NCBI RefSeq assembly: GCF_002850745.1
Contig: NZ_KZ559472.1
Span: forward strand, 104,313-168,312
Source of the DNA: Nonomuraea indica
Lineage (GTDB): Bacteria > Actinomycetota > Actinomycetes > Streptosporangiales > Streptosporangiaceae
Direction: 5' to 3'
Length of the DNA: 64,000 bases
The stretch's first letter is position 1. Every line of letters starts with the position of its first letter. The position numbers and the translations under genes were made by a program. The notes under the pieces are model-generated. The model made no database searches. It was given only the letters and a program-made list of their open reading frames with translations, and was not told the origin of the DNA. Below, one piece after another: positions 35,121-43,739 of this stretch.

Positions 35121-35152
35121 GGCCACCGTCTCCCCCTGCGGAGGCGGTGGCC
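35121..35152 (+). terminator. Terminator after the small secreted peptide gene
   Basis: GGCCACCGTCTCC (35121-35133) pairs with GGAGGCGGTGGCC (35140-35152) over 13 positions with one G-T pair and a 6-base loop, 65 bp after the stop. It can also serve the convergent gene ending at 35211. Confidence 0.65.
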
Positions 35153-35210
35153 CTGTGCGGACCCGGTCATGCGACGGTGACCACTCCCGGGCTCGCCGAC
35201 GGCATGACGA

Positions 35211-35690
35211 TCAGGCGCGCGACCTCAGCCGCTGCCACCAGGAAGGCTTGATGACGCGGGCCGTGGTCCCGTACGGTGCCTCGCCCGTCACGACGTACGC
35301 GTAGAAGGCCGCAAGGTCGTGCCGGGTCCCGTCATGGATGCGCTTGGCGACCTTGTTGTGCGGGTAGCCGCGGAGACCTGCCGGGCTTTCGACTGCGGCA
35401 CCGTTCTGGTCCGTGCAGTACACCCACGTCCAGTCACCGTTGCGGACGATCATCTCGCCCAGGTACGCCCCGGCCCCCATGATCACACTGTGCGCCACCT
35501 CGGCAGAAGGCCGCGAGGCGGCGAACTCCGCGCAGTAGTTGTCAAGGTGGTGGAGGAACGCCGGGTCCCAGTCGAAGGCGTAGCCGTCCTCGCGCGTGTG
35601 CTCCACGAAGAGGTCGGCCAGGAAGCGCATGTACTCGGCGGTCTCGGCGTCGCTCGGTGGCGGGTCCTGCCGTGCTTTCCGGCGCAGCAT
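35211..35690 (-). CDS. Hypothetical cytoplasmic protein
   Basis: The protein has 159 residues, starting at an ATG with AGGAG seven bases upstream. It has no signal or membrane segment. The core reads HSVIMGAGAYLGEMIVRNGDWTWVY, an alpha/beta phrase seen in short actinobacterial proteins of unknown function, and is preceded by acidic helices (ETAEYMRFLADLFVEHT). The ending WWQRLRSRA is basic. No catalytic motif is visible. Confidence 0.65.
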   Translation of the reverse strand: MLRRKARQDPPPSDAETAEYMRFLADLFVEHTREDGYAFDWDPAFLHHLDNYCAEFAASRPSAEVAHSVIMGAGAYLGEMIVRNGDWTWVYCTDQNGAAVESPAGLRGYPHNKVAKRIHDGTRHDLAAFYAYVVTGEAPYGTTARVIKPSWWQRLRSRA

Positions 35691-35886
35691 CCATCGACTC
35701 CTGTGTCTCGTCAGGGATCAGCTTTCCACGTCTGTCATGCCTCGGGATGGGCGAGGAACGGTTCGATGCGATCCTCGACGCCGCCGACGGCACCACCCAC
35801 GGCACGAGCATCGTCCGGGTCGGGTGAGCCGGTGCGGTGAGGCCCGTACCTGCCGGCCCCATGGGGACGGGCCGGCAGGTACGCGT

Positions 35887-36558
35887 TCATCCCACGCTGC
35901 CCGTGTCCGCCGCCGTGTCGGGGCCGCGGCGCATCAGCAGGTGGCCGCGGCGGAATCGTTCGTCCTCCAGCGGCTCGCGCAACATCCGCCCCACCTCGAC
36001 GAACTCCTCCTTGCGTGCCAGGTCGGCCAGGTCGTCGATCGGCCACCGGTAGGCGGGCGCGACCCTGTGGTCGAACTCCAGCACCGGACCGCCGTCGGAT
36101 TCGAAGAAGCCGAGCAGGAGGTGACCACCCGGGGCCAGCACCCGGCGGAACTCGGCGAAGTACGGGGGCAGCTCCGGTGGCGGGACGTGGATGAAGGAGT
36201 ACCAGGCGACCAGGCCGCCCAGCTCGCCGTCGGCCACGTCGAAGGCGCCCATCGAACCGACCTCGAAGCTCAGGCCGGGATGGTCCCTGCGGGCGATCTC
36301 GATCGCCGCGGGAGACAGATCGATGCCGAAGGCGTCCAGTCCGAGGTCACGCAGGTGTGCCGTCATGTACCCGGGACCGCAGCCGGCGTCGGCGACGGGC
36401 CGGGGCCCGGCGGCCCGTACGAGTTCGGCGAACACGGCGAGCATCGCGCGGTCCAGTGGCAGGCGGTCGAGCGAGTCTCGGACGACGTCGGCGTAGAGGT
36501 CGGCGACGGCGTCGTAGGCGTCCGCCGTCGCGGTCAGATAGGGGGAGGATTCGGCCAC
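35887..36558 (-). CDS. SAM-dependent methyltransferase
   Basis: The protein has 223 residues from a GTG at 36558 (VAESSPYLTATADAYDAVADLY), placed in the 40-bp gap after the diacylglycerol-kinase gene; the ribosome-binding site is weak and the exact start is unsure. Motif I of class I methyltransferases is VADAGCGPGYMTAHL (about residues 53-67), followed by FGIDLSPAAIEIAR and FRRVLAPGGHLLLGFFE. It probably methylates a small molecule, which cannot be named. Confidence 0.85.
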   Translation of the reverse strand: MAESSPYLTATADAYDAVADLYADVVRDSLDRLPLDRAMLAVFAELVRAAGPRPVADAGCGPGYMTAHLRDLGLDAFGIDLSPAAIEIARRDHPGLSFEVGSMGAFDVADGELGGLVAWYSFIHVPPPELPPYFAEFRRVLAPGGHLLLGFFESDGGPVLEFDHRVAPAYRWPIDDLADLARKEEFVEVGRMLREPLEDERFRRGHLLMRRGPDTAADTGSVG

Positions 36559-36598
36559 GGCGGACGACTGTAGCCCACCGGTCGGCACAAGTCGTCGA

Positions 36599-37513
36599 TC
36601 ATCGACCCGTCGGCGCGTCCTCTCCGTTCCCGTCGGCGGGCGGCAGGCAGACCACAAGCGCGCCCGCCGCGGCCTTGGCCTTGATCCGGGTGGTGGGCTC
36701 GCGTTCTCCGCCGTCGAGTTCGTACGTCAGCGGGATCCCGAACCGGGCCGACACCTTCCTGGCCCGGGTGACGCGGACGAACGGCGAGCCGTCGGAGCGT
36801 CCGAGGGCCATCCTGCCGATCACCCGCGCCCACTGGACCGGCCCCTTGGCGGTGGAGACGCCGACCTCCAGCCAGCCGTCGTCAGGCCGCGCGTCGTCGA
36901 AGGCGGCGACGCCGCCCGCGATCCTGCTCACGTTGCCCAGCAGCAGGCAGCTCGCCCGCCCGTCGAACCAGAGCGTCCCGTCAATCTTGATCTTCATCGG
37001 CACCAGCGGTCCCCCGACGTGCCGGACGGCCGCCCTGACGTAGCTGAGCTTCCCGAGCCGCTTCTTGGCCTGCCCGTCGGCGTCGGCGATCATGTCGGCC
37101 TCGAACCCGGCCCCCGCCATCACGGCGAAGTGCTCGCCGTTGAGCACCCCCAGGTCCAGCTTCTCCCGCCGTCCGTGGAAGCCGATCCGCACCGCCTCGT
37201 CGAGGTCGGCTGGGATGCCCAGGTTCGCGGCGAACAGGTTGGCCGTCCCCGCCGGGAGCACGGCCATCGGCACGCCGGAGTCGGCCATCTCGTCGGCGCA
37301 GCGCTGCACCATGCCGTCGCCACCCCAGACGAACACCAGGTCGGCGCCCCGCTCCAGCGCTCGGCGGACCTTCTTGGGCGCCTTCCTGCTCTTGGACACC
37401 TCGTACCAGTGCAGTTCGCTGACGCCTTCTTCGGCGATGAGCACGCGCAGTCTGTCCAGACCTGCGCCGAGATTCTTCTTCCGGTGCGCGACGACGGCCA
37501 CAGTGGGGGACAT
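36599..37513 (-). CDS. Diacylglycerol/lipid kinase family protein (YegS/DagK-like)
   Basis: The protein has 304 residues from the ATG at 37513 (MSPTVAVVAHRKKNLG). The catalytic domain shows FVWGGDGMVQRCADEM (about 80-95), which is the GGDG nucleotide motif, and VLPAGTANLFAANLGIP. The C-terminal half is the usual lipid-binding beta sandwich (GAGFEADMIADADGQAKKRLG, SCLLLGNVSRIAGGVAAFDDARPDDGWLEV). It phosphorylates diacylglycerol or a sphingoid-like lipid at the membrane. The methyltransferase follows 40 bp downstream. Confidence 0.9.
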   Translation of the reverse strand: MSPTVAVVAHRKKNLGAGLDRLRVLIAEEGVSELHWYEVSKSRKAPKKVRRALERGADLVFVWGGDGMVQRCADEMADSGVPMAVLPAGTANLFAANLGIPADLDEAVRIGFHGRREKLDLGVLNGEHFAVMAGAGFEADMIADADGQAKKRLGKLSYVRAAVRHVGGPLVPMKIKIDGTLWFDGRASCLLLGNVSRIAGGVAAFDDARPDDGWLEVGVSTAKGPVQWARVIGRMALGRSDGSPFVRVTRARKVSARFGIPLTYELDGGEREPTTRIKAKAAAGALVVCLPPADGNGEDAPTGR

Positions 37514-37653
37514 GGGTGCACAGCTACCCCGAACGCCGCATTTCAGGCGGACGCGGCGATGCCGCCTGCCGGCCAGCACCGTGCTCCGGCCGCCCGGTCA
37601 ACTCGTCCGGCGGCCCTGACACGCGGCGGCTCCATGCTCCTAAGCTGCGCGCC

Positions 37654-38256
37654 ATGGACAACGGTGGAACGTATCTCCGAGTGGCGGACGTCACTGCGAC
37701 GCTGGACACGGTGCTCACCACCCTGCGGGCCGCGGGCGCCGACCACGCCTACCGCCTGGGCGGCACGAGCGCGGCCCTCCTCCAGGGCGTTCACCTACCT
37801 GCCGGGGACATCGACCTGCTGGCGGCGCGGCGGGAGGACGTGGACGCGTTCGCTGCCGCGCTCGCCTCGTACCCCTGCCTTCATGCCGCCTCGTGGCTGC
37901 CGGAGTCCTCGCAGTACTTCACCAGGTACGAGGTGCGCGGCGTCAAGGTGGAGATGAGCACCGTCGAGAGGCAGGTCGACTCGGACGCGATGGAATGCGT
38001 CGGCCGCGGCCCGTGGCAGCACCACGTGTGGGTCGCGTGCGGCTCGCACCGGGTGCCCGCGGTTCGTCTGGAACTCCGGCTGGCGACCGAGCTCGTACGG
38101 AACCGGGCCGACCGCTACGAACCCCTCCTCGACCACCTGACCGCACACGAGTGCGATGCCGACCTGTTGCACCGGGCCATGCGGGACCAGGGCCTGTCAG
38201 CGGAACACCGGCGCCTGGTCTGGGACCGCCTCGGCCGCGCGGCTCCCCCTCCTTGA
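37654..38256 (+). CDS. Nucleotidyltransferase-fold protein
   Basis: The protein has 200 residues from the ATG at 37654. The motif YRLGGTSAALLQGVHLPAGDIDLL fits the hG[GS]...DhD pattern of polymerase-beta-type nucleotidyltransferases, with D-I-D as metal ligands. A C-terminal helical part (LATELVRNRADRYEPLLDHL) follows. Related actinobacterial proteins are of unknown function; some transfer nucleotides to antibiotics or toxins. It is divergent from the lipid-kinase gene. Confidence 0.7.
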   Translation: MDNGGTYLRVADVTATLDTVLTTLRAAGADHAYRLGGTSAALLQGVHLPAGDIDLLAARREDVDAFAAALASYPCLHAASWLPESSQYFTRYEVRGVKVEMSTVERQVDSDAMECVGRGPWQHHVWVACGSHRVPAVRLELRLATELVRNRADRYEPLLDHLTAHECDADLLHRAMRDQGLSAEHRRLVWDRLGRAAPPP

Positions 38257-38333
38257 ACACCGCGACGGCCCGGCGGCCGGACTTCGTCCGGGCCACCCCA
38301 CCTGAGAGGCGAGGCCGACGATCACGGGAAATG

Positions 38334-38933
38334 TCAGCTGACATGGGGAGGCTTACGTCTCCCCCTGCGGTCCCCGCGAACGGACGTCTGCCGTGCCGAC
38401 GCCACGTGCCCCTCCCATCCGGACCACCGGAACAAGGCGATGGCGCCGCCGACGAGGGTGGTGAACGCGCCCGCGAGAACGTTCAGCATGCCGAGGACCA
38501 GTTCGGCGTCCGGGTCCCCGGTCCCGGAAGGTCGTCCCTCGGCCCAGGTCGTCGTCGCCCACGCCTGCGTCGCGACGATCACGCCGAACGCGATCGTGAC
38601 CGCAGCGAGAAGGTAGCCGGGAGGACGCGTCCAAGCCTTCCTCGCGACCAGCACGGTGCCCACCAGTAGCCCGAGAGGGACCGTGACGAGCTGGCCCAGG
38701 TCCAGGCCGACCAGGACCGCGACACGAATCTCCTCGACGTCGCCGCCACGCTGAGCCCACGACAACGGGATCACCATGACGCCGCCTGCGAGAAGGCCGA
38801 CCGCCAGTAGTCGAAGTACCGCCACACGCGCCATGATCGTGGACGGCCCCGCCCCTGCGCCACACCTGTAGCCAGATGGCGCCCAGCCGGCGAACATCCC
38901 GGCGCCCTTGCGCCGCGCCGGATGCTTCCCCAT
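38334..38933 (-). CDS. Four-helix membrane protein
   Basis: The protein has 199 residues if it starts at the ATG overlapping the upstream stop (TGATG, coupled). An alternative ATG at 38834 (MARVAVLRLLAVGLLAGG) begins right at the first helix and is also plausible. The helices are VLRLLAVGLLAGGVMVIPLSW, LGQLVTVPLGLLVGTVLVA, GYLLAAVTIAFGVIVATQAW and LVLGMLNVLAGAFTTLVGGAIALF. The C-terminus is basic and cytoplasmic. The family is not recognised. Confidence 0.6.
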   Translation of the reverse strand: MGKHPARRKGAGMFAGWAPSGYRCGAGAGPSTIMARVAVLRLLAVGLLAGGVMVIPLSWAQRGGDVEEIRVAVLVGLDLGQLVTVPLGLLVGTVLVARKAWTRPPGYLLAAVTIAFGVIVATQAWATTTWAEGRPSGTGDPDAELVLGMLNVLAGAFTTLVGGAIALFRWSGWEGHVASARQTSVRGDRRGRRKPPHVS

Positions 38934-39682
38934 CAGCTGCCGGGCAGTACGGCCTCGATGAGGAAGCGGTGGTTCCGAGCGGTGAACGCGCCCGCTGAGC
39001 GGATCCGCTCATGGAGGCTCCGCAGCGGCCGCCCATAGCGTTCGGGATCGAAGTCGCGAATCTGCCACGGGACGGTTCGCAGGTGGAAGACCACGGCCCC
39101 TATGTCATGGAAGACATAGGGGATCATCTCTTCCTGAGCGTCCACGACATCGAAACCGTGGTCGCGGAGGCGATCCACTGCGACGGCCAGCGTCCACGCC
39201 TCCGGATCGGGGGAAGGTGCGCCGAGGGCGACGTTCAGCTCCAGGTCGTTGCGGCTGCCGACCTGCTGGGTGAGAAGCCGGCCACCCGGGGCGAGGACCC
39301 GGGCTGTCTCGGCAGGGTTCAACGCGCCGTGCCTGTTGAGGACGAGATCGAAAGCGGCTTCGCTCAGGGGGACGGCATCCGCCGTACCACCGACCACAGC
39401 CGCACGGAGCGGTCGAAGCCGCGTGGCGGCGACGGGTACGTTGGGCGGCCACGCCTCCAACGCGACAGTGTGCCGCGGCAGCGGAGCCAGGGAAGCGAGG
39501 ACTTCGCCGCCGCCGGTGTCGATGTCAAGCAGTCGCGGTGCCGCCGAGAGAAGCGCTGAGGCCCGCTCGGCGTATCGCCATGATGGGCTCCCGCCACTCG
39601 TTCGGTCCCGTAGCCGGCTGAAGTCCCATCCGCTCAGGGACGCGTGCAGGGCGTCTTCAACAAGATCGTCGTAGCTGGGCAC
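38933..39682 (-). CDS. Class I SAM-dependent methyltransferase
   Basis: The protein has 249 residues. Motif I is PRLLDIDTGGGEVLASLAP (about residues 49-67). DAVPLSEAAFDLVLNRHGALNPAETARVLAPGGRLLTQQVG follows the fold through strands 4 and 5. GVGSR-type RNA-methyltransferase features are absent; it resembles small-molecule methyltransferases. Its stop overlaps the start of the membrane-protein gene, suggesting a two-gene operon. Confidence 0.85.
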   Translation of the reverse strand: MPSYDDLVEDALHASLSGWDFSRLRDRTSGGSPSWRYAERASALLSAAPRLLDIDTGGGEVLASLAPLPRHTVALEAWPPNVPVAATRLRPLRAAVVGGTADAVPLSEAAFDLVLNRHGALNPAETARVLAPGGRLLTQQVGSRNDLELNVALGAPSPDPEAWTLAVAVDRLRDHGFDVVDAQEEMIPYVFHDIGAVVFHLRTVPWQIRDFDPERYGRPLRSLHERIRSAGAFTARNHRFLIEAVLPGS

Positions 39683-39724
39683 CTGGCCACGCTAACGACG
39701 CCGAGGAATGCCGGCCACCGGGTC

Positions 39725-39860
39725 ATGGCGGACAAGGACGCCCACCGGCGTTTCGGCAACCTCCGCACGCTACCGTCCGACCGGTTCCAGATCCGCGAGA
39801 GTGGACGAACCCGGATCACGGCAATCTCCCTGCACGCCACCCGCGACCCCGACCAGTGGA
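39725..39860 (+). pseudogene. Remnant of tyrosine-integrase N-terminus
   Basis: From the ATG at 39725 the frame reads MADKDAHRRFGNLRTLPSD followed by RFQIRESG. This is the usual opening of actinobacterial tyrosine integrases (RRFG-x-x-R-x-LPSGR-x-QARY). The similarity fades after about 40 residues (LHATRDPDQWIADA), and no core-binding or catalytic domain follows before the next gene. The frame continues to 40111, but the later part is only antisense to the 171-aa gene. It marks an old integration event just left of the accessory region. Confidence 0.55.
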
Positions 39861-39996
39861 TCGCCGACGCGCCCAGCGCCCGCGCACAGGCCGGACAACA
39901 CCAGAGCTGGTGGCACGTTGATGGCACGAACGCCCCGTCCCGAGTCCCGCCAGGTTCGTCCCCCGGCCGTGCGGCCAAGACGCGACAGGCATGGCC

Positions 39997-40512
39997 CTAC
40001 CAGCCGCCCATCCAGCAGTACAGCTGCTGCTCGTGCTCCTTCGCCCGGCGCGCGAGCCCCACGAGCTCCTCGATCAGAGGTAGCAGGTCCTGCGGGCCCG
40101 TGTCGCTGTAGATCTCGAACTCCTCGATCGTCGACCATTGAGCCGCCAGAGCCAGAAGACGGTCGTTCTCGACACCGGCCAAGGCGTCACGGACACGCCC
40201 CGCGAACTCGGCGACCACGGGCCCTTCGAGGTAGGGCGACCCCTCCGGGAGAGCGTCCGCCTCCTCCGGGCTCTGCGGTGCTCCTTCGGGAGGCGGGTAC
40301 AGGAAGGTGAGGCCGACAAGGTCGACCGAGTACGGCTCACCGAGGATGAGCGCGACCAACTTGCAGAACTCGTACTCCGGGTCGACCTTCCCCGCGTCCA
40401 CGGCGTCGAAGGCGGGCCCCTCGTCCGGCGTGTCGATGGCCCTCGGACACTCGGGGTGCACGATCGCGGCATCCCGATCCATGGCGCGGTAATACTCGTT
40501 GATGGCACCCAC
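39997..40512 (-). CDS. Hypothetical acidic protein
   Basis: The protein has 171 residues from a GTG with GGGAG upstream. It is strongly acidic (EYEFCKLVALILGEP, PPPEGAPQSPEEADALPEG) and ends in a helix-rich tail, EELVGLARRAKEHEQQLYCWMGGW. It has no signal or membrane segment. It may be an immunity-type or accessory protein, but I do not recognise a family. It lies at the edge of the decayed accessory region. Confidence 0.55.
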   Translation of the reverse strand: MGAINEYYRAMDRDAAIVHPECPRAIDTPDEGPAFDAVDAGKVDPEYEFCKLVALILGEPYSVDLVGLTFLYPPPEGAPQSPEEADALPEGSPYLEGPVVAEFAGRVRDALAGVENDRLLALAAQWSTIEEFEIYSDTGPQDLLPLIEELVGLARRAKEHEQQLYCWMGGW

Positions 40513-40795
40513 TCATGAGCTCCCGCAAAATGATCGACTGACCGTCAGGGTACGAGACGCACAACAGCGGCAACACGCCTTTCTGAAGCACCACGTCCTC
40601 AACGCGCCTGTCAGCATGGCCGCAGGATGGCATGGGGTTTCGAACCTGCGCATGCTCGTCCGACGGATCACCCGTCCGTGAACGTGACCCCACCGTCGAC
40701 CCGCCCGAGGGGAAAGCGGGTCAGGGCCAGGGATTCCAGATGGAGTCCCGGAGCCGGAGCGCCCTCGCTGGAGACGATTGGTCGAGGAGGTGTGG

Positions 40796-41158
40796 ATGCG
40801 TGACGAGGATAGGACGACCTTCGTCCTGCTGCGAGGACGTCAACCGGTCGCGGAGTTGGTGGTGGTCGCAGACGAGTTCCCTCAGCTGTACTGCGAGGTG
40901 AAACACTTGCAGGGCTTCGAAGAGGTGCGGTCCACCCTGGTGAGGGCTTGGGAAGCGGTCGAAGGCCGAGCGGGGATCTGGGCGATCGTGCGTATGAAGT
41001 TGCTGCGCTTGCGCCTGCGTCCCAGCTATGGCGGTCCGCTGATCAGCAACGTGGTGCTCATCCTCGATGGAGATCGGGCAGTGCTGCGGTATCGCTACGG
41101 GCCTATAGCCATGTGGCGCCTTCGGCGATGGAGGCGGAATATGGACGCAGACAGCTAA
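40796..41158 (+). CDS. Hypothetical protein
   Basis: The protein has 120 residues from the ATG at 40796, which has GAGGAGGTG immediately upstream. The N-terminal half alternates beta strands and turns (TTFVLLRGRQPVAELVVVADEFP), and the C-terminal end is Arg-rich (MWRLRRWRRNMDADS). It has no recognised family. It ends just before the 87-bp repeat that marks the outer boundary of the accessory element. The 283 bp before it appear gene-free. Confidence 0.55.
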   Translation: MRDEDRTTFVLLRGRQPVAELVVVADEFPQLYCEVKHLQGFEEVRSTLVRAWEAVEGRAGIWAIVRMKLLRLRLRPSYGGPLISNVVLILDGDRAVLRYRYGPIAMWRLRRWRRNMDADS

Positions 41159-41174
41159 CGGAAGATTCCTGCTC

Positions 41175-41261
41175 ACGAGAGCGAAAAGGCCACTCCCGGA
41201 TCATGGCAAATTTCCTTTGACCTGCGGTGGAGCCTAGCGGTTTCGAACCGCTGACATCCTG
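41175..41261. repeat. Distal att-like copy of tRNA-Ala 3' half
   Basis: These 87 bases match 44034-44120 at 80 positions. The shared block covers the variable-loop/T-arm/3' end of tRNA-Ala(TGC) and its downstream terminator hairpin. Beyond 41261 the tRNA homology falls apart (TTTCAAAGACGCATG), so this copy is a degenerate fragment. It is what an element integrating into the tRNA 3' end leaves at its far end. Confidence 0.75.
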
Positions 41262-41401
41262 TTTCAAAGACGCATGCTGATCATGCCTGACCTGCGAATA
41301 CGCAGTTCACCATGCTGATGGCATTTCCCGTGACTCGCCGCTGTTCCCTCTTGTTCCCACCCCATCGGGCACGGCATGGGCGCGGCTGACAGAATCTTCA
41401 C

Positions 41402-41722
41402 ATGATCACCGACGCGCTCGGCTTTCTTCAGTCTTGGTACACTTCCCACTGCGATGGCGACTGGGAGCATAGCTACGGCGTGACGATCGACACCCTGGAC
41501 AACCCGGGATGGCGCCTGAAAATCGACCTTTTGAGTACGCCTCTCGCAGGCGCATTACTAGATCGCCTGGTGGTGGAACGCACTGAAGACGACTGGGTGC
41601 ACGTCTGGAGTGATGGCACTCACTTCGAAGGAGCTTGCGGCCCTCTGAACCTCGGTGAGGTGCTGGAGCACTTTCGAGTCTTCGCTGGGCCGGCGAGTGC
41701 TCGGGGTGGCGAACATGTCTGA
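41402..41722 (+). CDS. Imm53-family immunity protein
   Basis: The protein has 106 residues. LGFLQSWYTSHCDGDWEHSYGVTIDTLDNPGW is the hallmark phrase of Imm53 proteins, which neutralise polymorphic toxins in the cytoplasm. The C-terminal acidic region (TEDDWVHVWSDG) also fits. It overlaps the next gene by 8 bp. No toxin gene lies nearby, so it is an orphan immunity gene, probably brought by the element. Codon use is less GC-rich than in the flanking chromosome. Confidence 0.85.
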   Translation: MITDALGFLQSWYTSHCDGDWEHSYGVTIDTLDNPGWRLKIDLLSTPLAGALLDRLVVERTEDDWVHVWSDGTHFEGACGPLNLGEVLEHFRVFAGPASARGGEHV

Positions 41723-42248
41723 TGATCTCGCATTGCCTACTGCCCTGGCGGAGGTGGCCGAGGTCGGCTTCGAGTGGGAATGGGACGAGGAAGCCGACGA
41801 GGCCCGCGACTGTGACTTCGAGCTATACCACCAGTTCGAGGCCCCCGACCGGACGGCGTCGTGGTTCCGCCTGTGGACCGGCAACGAAGAGGCCGACGGC
41901 AGCGAGTTCCGCTTCTTCGGCACGACGGGGGCGGGTGACTACACCGGCTTCTGGCTGGTACGGCCCGATGCGGCGATCACCGACCAGCCCGTCGTCTACA
42001 TCGGTTCCGAGGGAGAGCGCGGTGTGATCGCCCGCGATCTCTGCGACCTCCTCTGGCTGTTCGCCGCCGGTCTGGGCCCTGCTGAGGCGTTCATGGACCC
42101 TGACTCCCCTGCACATCCGAACGAAGCCTTCCGTACCATCGCCGACCGACACGCACCCGGCCGCCGTCGTTCCCCCGCCCAGATCGTGGCTGCCGCACGA
42201 GCAGAGTTCCCGCATTTCTCAGATCTCATCGACACGATGTGCCGCTGA
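41715..42248 (+). CDS. SUKH/SMI1-like immunity protein
   Basis: The protein has 177 residues from the ATG at 41715 (MSDDLALPT), overlapping the Imm53 gene. The SMI1/KNR4-like core includes FRFFGTTGAGDYTGFWLV, PVVYIGSEGERGVIARDLCDLLWLFAAGLGPAEAF. These proteins bind and block toxins. Standing directly behind an Imm53 gene without a toxin, it adds to an immunity-only array. An upstream in-frame codon at 41655 is rejected because it lies inside the previous gene. Confidence 0.75.
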   Translation: MSDDLALPTALAEVAEVGFEWEWDEEADEARDCDFELYHQFEAPDRTASWFRLWTGNEEADGSEFRFFGTTGAGDYTGFWLVRPDAAITDQPVVYIGSEGERGVIARDLCDLLWLFAAGLGPAEAFMDPDSPAHPNEAFRTIADRHAPGRRRSPAQIVAAARAEFPHFSDLIDTMCR

Positions 42249-42304
42249 GCGGAACTCACTTGGCCTTCGAAGTCCGGGTTCGAAGATCCCACTATGATCA
42301 AGCC

Positions 42305-42547
42305 ATGGGTGCCCAGGTCACACAGTTTCGGTTATATCGGTACACGTGCGCCGAAAAATGTCAGAATGAATTGCTGGTCCGGGTTAATCTGCCAAGCTAC
42401 CCGAACTACGATCAGACAGCCGAAGACGCGGCGGAGGATTTCGCCGATTCCGCGGCCATTCACCTTCGGACCTGGTGGCAGCGCTGGCTATTGCCCCGTG
42501 AATGTCGCCGTGAACACGAGTCCCGGCTGATGAACGTCTTGCAATAG
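42305..42547 (+). CDS. Small hypothetical protein of the accessory element
   Basis: The protein has 80 residues from the ATG at 42305. It has paired cysteines (YRYTCAEKCQNE) and a Trp/Arg-rich end (HLRTWWQRWLLPRECRREHES). The base composition is clearly more AT-rich than that of neighbours outside the element. No family is recognised. Confidence 0.5.
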   Translation: MGAQVTQFRLYRYTCAEKCQNELLVRVNLPSYPNYDQTAEDAAEDFADSAAIHLRTWWQRWLLPRECRREHESRLMNVLQ

Positions 42548-42586
42548 GCCGTCGCGGAAGAACTCGACGGCCCGGGCTTGAAAGAA

Positions 42587-42778
42587 ATGTTGGTGTGGGT
42601 AACGGCGATCGATCGCGATCCGATCATCGGCGCGGCCTCTACGGAAGAAGAGTTCTGGCGCCAACTGAACGAGTACTACGGGCCGGATAACTACCCGCAT
42701 CCGTGCGGGCAGGTTGTCTCCCAATCAGTCTATTTCCTGACCGAGCAGGACGGAGCAGGCGATCTCCCCGACGCCTGA
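42587..42778 (+). CDS. Small hypothetical protein of the accessory element
   Basis: The protein has 63 residues (MLVWVTAIDRDPIIGAAST, EEEFWRQLNEYYG, VVSQSVYFLTEQDG). Its start is uncertain; a TTG nine bases earlier is in frame. It reads like a folded cytoplasmic domain, but no relative is recognised. It lies just upstream of the integrase remnant. Confidence 0.4.
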   Translation: MLVWVTAIDRDPIIGAASTEEEFWRQLNEYYGPDNYPHPCGQVVSQSVYFLTEQDGAGDLPDA

Positions 42779-42889
42779 CACCCAAGCCCAACATCAGACT
42801 CCCGAGCGGGATCACGCGGGCGACCAAGGAACGCCCGCCATCGCTTCTACCCCGCCACCCCACACCGCGGCAACGCGGTCGGCACCCTC

Positions 42890-43633
42890 CGAGTGGACCG
42901 TCCACGACGCCTACATGACGCTACGCGCCGCACTCAGCAACGCCGTCCGCGAAGAGACCTGACCCGCAACGCCGCCGCCAACATCAAGATGCCGGTCCCC
43001 CGCAAGCGCAAGGTCAAGCCCTGGTCCGTCGAAGAGGCACGGACGTTCCTGGAGTCCGCGCGCAGCCGGGAAGACCCGATGTACCCGGCCTACGTCCTGG
43101 TGCTCCTCCTTGGCCTCCGCCTCGGCGAAGCGCTCGGGCTGCGCTGGGAAGACGTCGACCTCGACCGCGCCGAGATGACGATCGGCTGGCAACTCCAGCG
43201 AGTCACCGGCAAGCTGCTGCACCGCCGCACCAAGACCGACGCCTCCGACGCCACGCTCCCTTTCCCCGAGATCGTCACAACAGCGCTCCGTGCCCGTCAA
43301 CGGGCACGCGACCTCGCCCGCGAAGCAGCAGGCGAGAACTGGCACGAGACCGGCCTCGTCTTCACCACCGCCAGCGGCCGACCGGTGGAGCCGTCCAACT
43401 TCCGCCGCAGCTTCGCAGGCGCCTGCGACAAAGCCGGAGTGCGTAAGGTGCACGTCCACGCAACCCGCAAGACCTGCGCGTCCTTGCTCGTCGCCCTCGA
43501 CGTCCACCCGCGCGTCGCCATACAGATCCTGCGCCACTCACAGATCTCCGTGACCATGAACATCTACAGCGAAGTGTCCTCGGAGGAGACGTGTAGGGCA
43601 CTCAAGCGCCTGGGAGATCATCTGGAGCAGTAG
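42890..43633 (+). pseudogene. Tyrosine integrase, N-terminally truncated and frameshifted
   Basis: The core-binding segment is recognisable as VHDAYMTLRAALSNAVREE in one frame, which ends at TGA 42960-42962. The expected continuation LTRNAAANIKMP lies in the next frame from about 42959, so one base was lost (or two gained) there. The catalytic domain that follows (to 43633) is intact: GLRLGEALGLRWEDV (Arg I), HATRKTCASLL (HxxR), LRHSQISVTMNIYSEV (His and nucleophile Tyr). The N-terminal arm-binding domain is missing. It is read toward tRNA-Ala, which stands 450 bp downstream, as integrases of tRNA-borne elements often are. Confidence 0.8.
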
Positions 43634-43653
43634 GAGCAACAGGATCAAAAGCT

Positions 43654-43679
43654 AAGGCCATCCCTTTTGGGGTGGCCTT
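43654..43679 (+). terminator. Terminator after integrase
   Basis: AAGGCCATCCC (43654-43664) pairs with GGGGTGGCCTT (43669-43679) around TTTT, with one G-T pair, 20 bp after the integrase stop. Confidence 0.7.
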
Positions 43680-43739
43680 CGTTGTCGATCAACGGATATC
43701 CGCCCCTCCGCTGCCGAACGGCTCGTAAGGTCAGCGCCA

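Noticed and set aside
36357..37043. 228-codon plus-strand ORF across two genes
   Set aside because: It runs antisense to both the methyltransferase and the lipid-kinase genes and has no recognisable domain.
41262..41401. Second complete tRNA gene in the distal repeat
   Set aside because: Only the T arm and 3' end are kept; the anticodon arm, D arm and 5' acceptor are not recognisable, so it is a fragment.
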